DNA of 10,494 bases, from contig JALOMY010000104.1 of NCBI GenBank assembly GCA_025455225.1, forward strand, positions 1-10,494, read 5' to 3'. The position numbers and the translations under genes are program-made. The DNA is from Cyclobacteriaceae bacterium (lineage in GTDB: Bacteria; Bacteroidota; Bacteroidia; Cytophagales; Cyclobacteriaceae). Below, piece after piece: positions 6,923-10,494 of the stretch. Under the pieces are notes generated by a model. That model had not been told where the DNA came from, made no database searches, and saw only the letters and a program-made list of their open reading frames with translations. Position 1 is the first letter of the stretch; each line of letters opens with the position of its first letter.

Positions 6923-6929
6923 TATCTTG
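6923..6929 (+). promoter_or_regulatory. Possible -7 promoter element of ferritin
   Basis: TATCTTG lies 16 bp before the ferritin ATG and resembles the Bacteroidota primary-sigma -7 box TAnnTTTG with one T missing. No convincing -33 TTG element stands at the expected distance, so this is a weak call. Confidence 0.25.
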
Positions 6930-6945
6930 CTAAAAAACCGAGATT

Positions 6946-7497
6946 ATGAAGCAACAACTAGTAACACCTGCACGATCACTGACTAAAGAAACCGAGGATT
7001 TGCTGAACAAGCAGATTGTCATGGAAGGCAAGTCATCCGCGGCCTACCTGTCCATGGCATCGTGGTGTGAAACCAAAGGATATGAAACATCTGCCCAGTT
7101 CCTGTACAAGCATTCTGAAGAAGAGCGCATGCACATGTTAAAACTGATTCACTATGTGAACACAGCTGGCGGACATGCTTTTCAACCTGAAATCACCGGA
7201 ATTAAACATGTTTTTAATTCCCTGCGCGAAGTTTTTGAAACCGTTCTTCATCATGAACTGGAGGTGACCAAATCGATTAATAGTATTGTTGATCACACTT
7301 TCCAGATCAAAGACTTTGCAACGTTTAACTTCCTGCAGTGGTATGTAATGGAACAGCGTGAAGAAGAAACCCTGGCCCGCAGAGCCGTAGAACTTTTCGA
7401 CCTGATTGGCGAAGAAGGCGTTGGCTTGTGGATGATCGACCAGGAAATCGGGAAGCTGGAAGCTTATGCATCTAAAATGAACGGCAGCACTGAATAA
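6946..7497 (+). CDS. ftnA: Non-heme bacterial ferritin (FtnA-like)
   Basis: The 183-residue four-helix-bundle ferritin oxidises Fe(II) and stores Fe(III) mineral in a cytoplasmic 24-mer. Against remembered E. coli FtnA the ferroxidase ligands are all present: E27, E60 and H63 (EEERMHM), E104 (HHELEVT), and E136, Q137 and E140 in YVMEQREEE. Y34 matches the conserved ferroxidase tyrosine. The block TFNFLQWYVMEQ is nearly identical to E. coli FtnA. No Met haem ligand pattern of bacterioferritin stands out. There is an N-terminal extension of about 10 residues (MKQQLVTPAR). The ATG at 6946 is the only start before the first helix, and no Shine-Dalgarno is seen. It is divergent from the FecA-like receptor across a 153-bp spacer with operator-like palindromes, so opposite iron responses (import versus storage) are plausible. 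It is followed by a strong terminator, so probably monocistronic. Confidence 0.95.
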   Translation: MKQQLVTPARSLTKETEDLLNKQIVMEGKSSAAYLSMASWCETKGYETSAQFLYKHSEEERMHMLKLIHYVNTAGGHAFQPEITGIKHVFNSLREVFETVLHHELEVTKSINSIVDHTFQIKDFATFNFLQWYVMEQREEETLARRAVELFDLIGEEGVGLWMIDQEIGKLEAYASKMNGSTE

Positions 7498-7524
7498 ATT
7501 CTAGAAGCTTTTTTCAACCATTTT

Positions 7525-7553
7525 AAAAACTCAGGGATGACCTGAGTTTTTTT
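7525..7553 (+). terminator. Rho-independent terminator after ferritin
   Basis: The arms AAAAACTCAGG (7525-7535) and CCTGAGTTTTT (7541-7551) pair perfectly over 11 bp around the loop GATGA, with a T-run to 7553. It lies 28 bp after the ferritin stop codon and separates ferritin from the SusC-like gene. Confidence 0.9.
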
Positions 7554-7719
7554 ATTTGCTTTTGATCCTCTATAAGTAGGATTAGATGACCAATCGTTTA
7601 CTGCTGATTTTCAGTTAAATACATGTATCTATTTTGATTACCTGATTAATTAACTAACTTTCTTATTGTACTACCAACTAAACCGAAATTTTACTAACCA
7701 ATTAATCCAATTAAAACGT
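7554..7719 (+). promoter_or_regulatory. Leader/promoter spacer of the SusC-like gene
   Basis: This 166-bp AT-rich spacer has no ORF. TATTTTG at 7630-7636 resembles the Bacteroidota -7 box TAnnTTTG with one T missing, which would give a leader of about 80 nt. The last 60 bp are A/T/C-rich with recurring AACTAA, ACTAACCAA and CCAATTAA words and no Shine-Dalgarno, as is usual before Bacteroidota genes. No strong hairpin or riboswitch pattern is recognised. Confidence 0.3.
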
Positions 7720-10494
7720 ATGCGTATGAAGAAAATTTACCTTCATTGTGCGGTCTGGCTATTGTTGCTGTTTTCAGCAAGTATGGTTCAGGCTCAGAAC
7801 TATTCCGTTTCCGGTGTCGTACGAGACGCAAAAACCGGAGACGGAATGCCGGGTGTTAACGTGGTCATTAAGGGAACCACCTCCGGAACCATTACCGACA
7901 ACCAGGGAAATTTTACCATTTCCCTGTCCACAAGCCCTGCTACCCTGGTAGCCTCTTTTGTGGGTTACCAGGAAGCGGAAGTTTCAGTAAGTACTTCCGT
8001 AACCAATGTTGTTATTCAAATGGAAGAAATGGCCATCAGTCTTGAAGAGGTGGTTATTTCCGGTTTGGCTACCACGGTTAAGAGATCAAACCTTGCCAAT
8101 GCCGTTGTCAGTGTAGACGCGAAGGAATTGATGGGTTCAACGAATCCTCAAACCCTCGATTATGCCCTGTATGGTAAAATGACCGGGGTATCTATGAACT
8201 CCAACAGCGGTGCTCCAGGTGGTGGCGTCAACGTTAACTTTCGGGGTATTACAACCCTGGGTGCAGGTTCATCACAACCGCTGTACATCATTGATGGCGT
8301 TTACATGAACAACTCTTCCATTCGAAACGGCCGTACTGAAGCCAGTGGTGCCGGTGCCGGAACGGCCCTGGAAAACCAGGACGATGCCGCCAACCGGTTG
8401 GCCGACCTTAACCCGGATGATGTAGAGCGGGTTGAAGTTCTGAAAGGCCCTTCAGCAGCTGCCATTTATGGTACGCGTGCCAATGCGGGTGTTGTTATCA
8501 TTACCACGAAAAAAGGAAAGAGCGGTAAAACCAACATTACCTTCAGCCAGGATTTAGGTGTTGCCCAAGGACAAAACATAAATTTCTATGAACCCTGGAA
8601 CGAAGAAAAAATTGAATTCTATGAAACAGTTTACAAAGAAACACCTGAAAATATTCCGGGTGAAATTGCTGCTTTGAACCAGGCCATTGCCGAAGGTCGG
8701 AATTTTGACCTCGAAAAGGAAATGTACGGTGAGACGGGTTTCCTAACCAATACTCAGATCAGCATGACGGGTGGTGGTGAGAAAACCACGTTTTTCGTTT
8801 CTGCCGGATTACAGGATGAGGATGGTATTATTAAGAATACAGGTTTCAAACGCTACTCCATCCGTGCCAATGTAGACCACTCTATTTCTGACCGGATTAA
8901 GTTCACCCTGAATTCAAACTATATAAAGACCGATAACCAACGGGGTTTTACCGGCAACCAGAACAATACCGGTGGTAGTTTAGGCTATGCCATTGCCTAT
9001 ACCCGCTCCTACCGCGAACTTCTTCCGGATGATGAAGGCAATTACCCGGATAACCCGGATTTTAATGATAACCCATTTGCTATTCGCGACCTGGCTAAAA
9101 ACGACCAGGTGGTTAACCGGTTCATTACTTCGTCTTCCTTAAGCATTGACCTGATCCGTCAGCCGGATTATGACTTAAAGTTTGTTGTTAACGGTGGTGT
9201 GGACTTCCTAGCCAGCAACACCAAGGTTTATATGCCCGAGATCTTACAACATCAGCGTGCATTGGCTAATCCTGGTGATGTGTTTTATGGAAACCAGAAC
9301 GATTTGAATTCCAACATCCAGGGATTCCTGGTATTCAACGCTACTAAAGGAGCTACCAACTTCATTACCCAGGCTGGTATGGTTCAACTGAACCAAGATT
9401 CAAAATACCAGCTTATCCGCGGACAGGGACTCAGCGCAGGTCAAAGTAACCTGGCTTATGCCCAAGTGGTTTCAAATGTTTCCCAGATCAACCAAAAGAC
9501 AACCGATGTTGGTATTTATGCCCAGCAGGAAGTGAACTGGCAAGACCGGTTGATCGGTACGGTTGGTGTTCGATTTGATAAATCCACGCTTAACCTTGAC
9601 CAGGAAAAATACTATTCATTCTACAAAGCCTCCATGGCTGCTAATATTGCCAACTTCGATTTCTGGAATGTGGAAGCCATCAACCAGCTTAAATTCCGGG
9701 CGGCATTCGGTCAATCAGGTGGATTGCCATTATATGGAAGAACCTTTGTTTCCATGCAATCTCAATTGATTGGCGGGAATCTCGGTGTTCAGGTTGGTCC
9801 TCGTAGTGTAGATCCGAATCTGAAACCGGAAACGGCAAACGAACTTGAATTTGGAGTAGATGCCGGTTTGTTTAAGAACCGGCTTCAGTTGGAAGCATCG
9901 TATTACATTAAAAATGTTTCTGACCTGATTCTTGATCTGATCCCCGCAGAATCTACCGGTATAACGGCTATTGCAACCAATGGTGCAGAACTATCCAATA
10001 AGGGTATTGAACTGGCATTAGGTGGTACACCACTTATAACGAGAGGAGTTAATTGGTTTTCACGCTTATCCTGGTGGAGAAACCGGGCGGAGATTACTGA
10101 TTTAATAATTCCACCTACAACAACCGGTGGATTTGGTTCAGCGCTTGGAACTTACATTCTGGCTGAAGGCTTTTCACCAACCGTTATTATAGGTACACCA
10201 GAAGATCCTGAAAACCCGCTGCCCGTTGCCGGTAATAAAGTTATTGGCGATCGCCAGGCCGACTTCGATATGTCGTGGTACAACACCATTACCTTCCTGA
10301 AGAATTTTGAGTTTTCATTCCTTGTTCATTGGAAAAAGGGCGGAGACAACATCAACCTTTCCGCATTGTTGTGGGATGATGGAGGTTCTACAGAAGGTTA
10401 TTTAAGTGATCCTGAAAAAGGATTGAATCGCTTAGGCGCGTGGGCCGGTGGCGGACCTGCACCGGAAGTCTATGTTGAAGATGCCTCGTATTGG
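7720..10494 (+). CDS. SusC/RagA-family TonB-linked outer-membrane protein (3' end beyond window)
   Basis: An open frame of 925 codons runs to the right edge without a stop. These receptors usually have about 1000 or more residues, and the last visible residues (PEVYVEDASYW) match the family segment shortly before the final barrel strands, so probably fewer than 100 residues are missing. Residues 1-25 are a signal peptide (MRMKKIYLHCAVWLLLLF..., likely cut at A25/Q26). Residues about 29-107 are the carboxypeptidase-regulatory-like domain and LEEVVISGL (108-116) is the TonB-box region. The plug holds LYIIDGVYMN (188-197) and the SusC hallmark from VERVEVLKGPSAAAIYGTRA (235-254) into VVIITTKKGK. 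The barrel includes DPNLKPETANELEFGVD (698-714). It should bind and import an oligomer or peptide with a SusD-type lipoprotein, expected downstream outside the window. The substrate is unknown. ATG 7726 (MKKIYL) is an equally good start. Confidence 0.93.
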   Translation, partial: MRMKKIYLHCAVWLLLLFSASMVQAQNYSVSGVVRDAKTGDGMPGVNVVIKGTTSGTITDNQGNFTISLSTSPATLVASFVGYQEAEVSVSTSVTNVVIQMEEMAISLEEVVISGLATTVKRSNLANAVVSVDAKELMGSTNPQTLDYALYGKMTGVSMNSNSGAPGGGVNVNFRGITTLGAGSSQPLYIIDGVYMNNSSIRNGRTEASGAGAGTALENQDDAANRLADLNPDDVERVEVLKGPSAAAIYGTRANAGVVIITTKKGKSGKTNITFSQDLGVAQGQNINFYEPWNEEKIEFYETVYKETPENIPGEIAALNQAIAEGRNFDLEKEMYGETGFLTNTQISMTGGGEKTTFFVSAGLQDEDGIIKNTGFKRYSIRANVDHSISDRIKFTLNSNYIKTDNQRGFTGNQNNTGGSLGYAIAYTRSYRELLPDDEGNYPDNPDFNDNPFAIRDLAKNDQVVNRFITSSSLSIDLIRQPDYDLKFVVNGGVDFLASNTKVYMPEILQHQRALANPGDVFYGNQNDLNSNIQGFLVFNATKGATNFITQAGMVQLNQDSKYQLIRGQGLSAGQSNLAYAQVVSNVSQINQKTTDVGIYAQQEVNWQDRLIGTVGVRFDKSTLNLDQEKYYSFYKASMAANIANFDFWNVEAINQLKFRAAFGQSGGLPLYGRTFVSMQSQLIGGNLGVQVGPRSVDPNLKPETANELEFGVDAGLFKNRLQLEASYYIKNVSDLILDLIPAESTGITAIATNGAELSNKGIELALGGTPLITRGVNWFSRLSWWRNRAEITDLIIPPTTTGGFGSALGTYILAEGFSPTVIIGTPEDPENPLPVAGNKVIGDRQADFDMSWYNTITFLKNFEFSFLVHWKKGGDNINLSALLWDDGGSTEGYLSDPEKGLNRLGAWAGGGPAPEVYVEDASYW

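Noticed and set aside
7500..7553. Possible small RNA between ferritin and the SusC-like gene
   Set aside because: The structure present is a standard terminator placed just after the ferritin stop. No separate promoter is visible.
7748..7951. 67-residue plus-strand ORF at the start of the SusC-like gene
   Set aside because: It is out of frame with a continuous, well-recognised SusC frame that starts at 7720 and covers the same bases.

Overview
The window looks like chromosomal DNA of a Bacteroidota bacterium, most likely a Cytophagales-type member. The signs are a SusC/RagA-type receptor, two outer-membrane receptors with an N-terminal carboxypeptidase-regulatory-like domain, signal peptides ending in Ala-Gln, almost no Shine-Dalgarno sequences, a mitochondrial-type aconitase, and a crtD-cruF carotenoid pair. 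This placement is inferred from gene content and not from any marker gene. I see no rRNA, tRNA, CRISPR array, insertion sequence or phage gene.

Layout. Positions 1-1725 (minus strand) hold the end of a carotenoid operon: crtD, then 5 bp downstream the start of cruF, which runs off the left edge. A 129-bp divergent spacer containing a nested palindrome follows. Positions 1855-4328 (plus) hold an aconitase locus with two oddities. Its N-terminal coding region is broken by an apparent frameshifting deletion near 1907/1908. Its C-terminus carries a 92-residue, extremely lysine-rich, histone-H1-like tail. A perfectly palindromic terminator separates it from a convergent FecA-like TonB-dependent receptor (4384-6792, minus). 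A 153-bp spacer with AT-rich palindromes of iron-box appearance lies between that receptor and a divergent ferritin gene (6946-7497, plus), which ends in its own strong terminator. After a 166-bp spacer a SusC-like receptor starts (7720, plus) and is still open at the right edge.

How the genes relate. CrtD and CruF act on the same acyclic end of a carotenoid, as in flexixanthin, saproxanthin or myxol-type pigments. The middle has an iron theme: a [4Fe-4S] enzyme, a probable ferric-chelate importer and an iron-storage protein. The last two are divergently transcribed from a shared control region. The SusC-like gene appears to be a separate unit, and its SusD partner would be expected beyond the right edge.

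The most unusual feature is the H1-like tail fused to a metabolic Fe-S enzyme. The second is the disrupted aconitase N-terminus, which needs checking against reads before it is called a real mutation.
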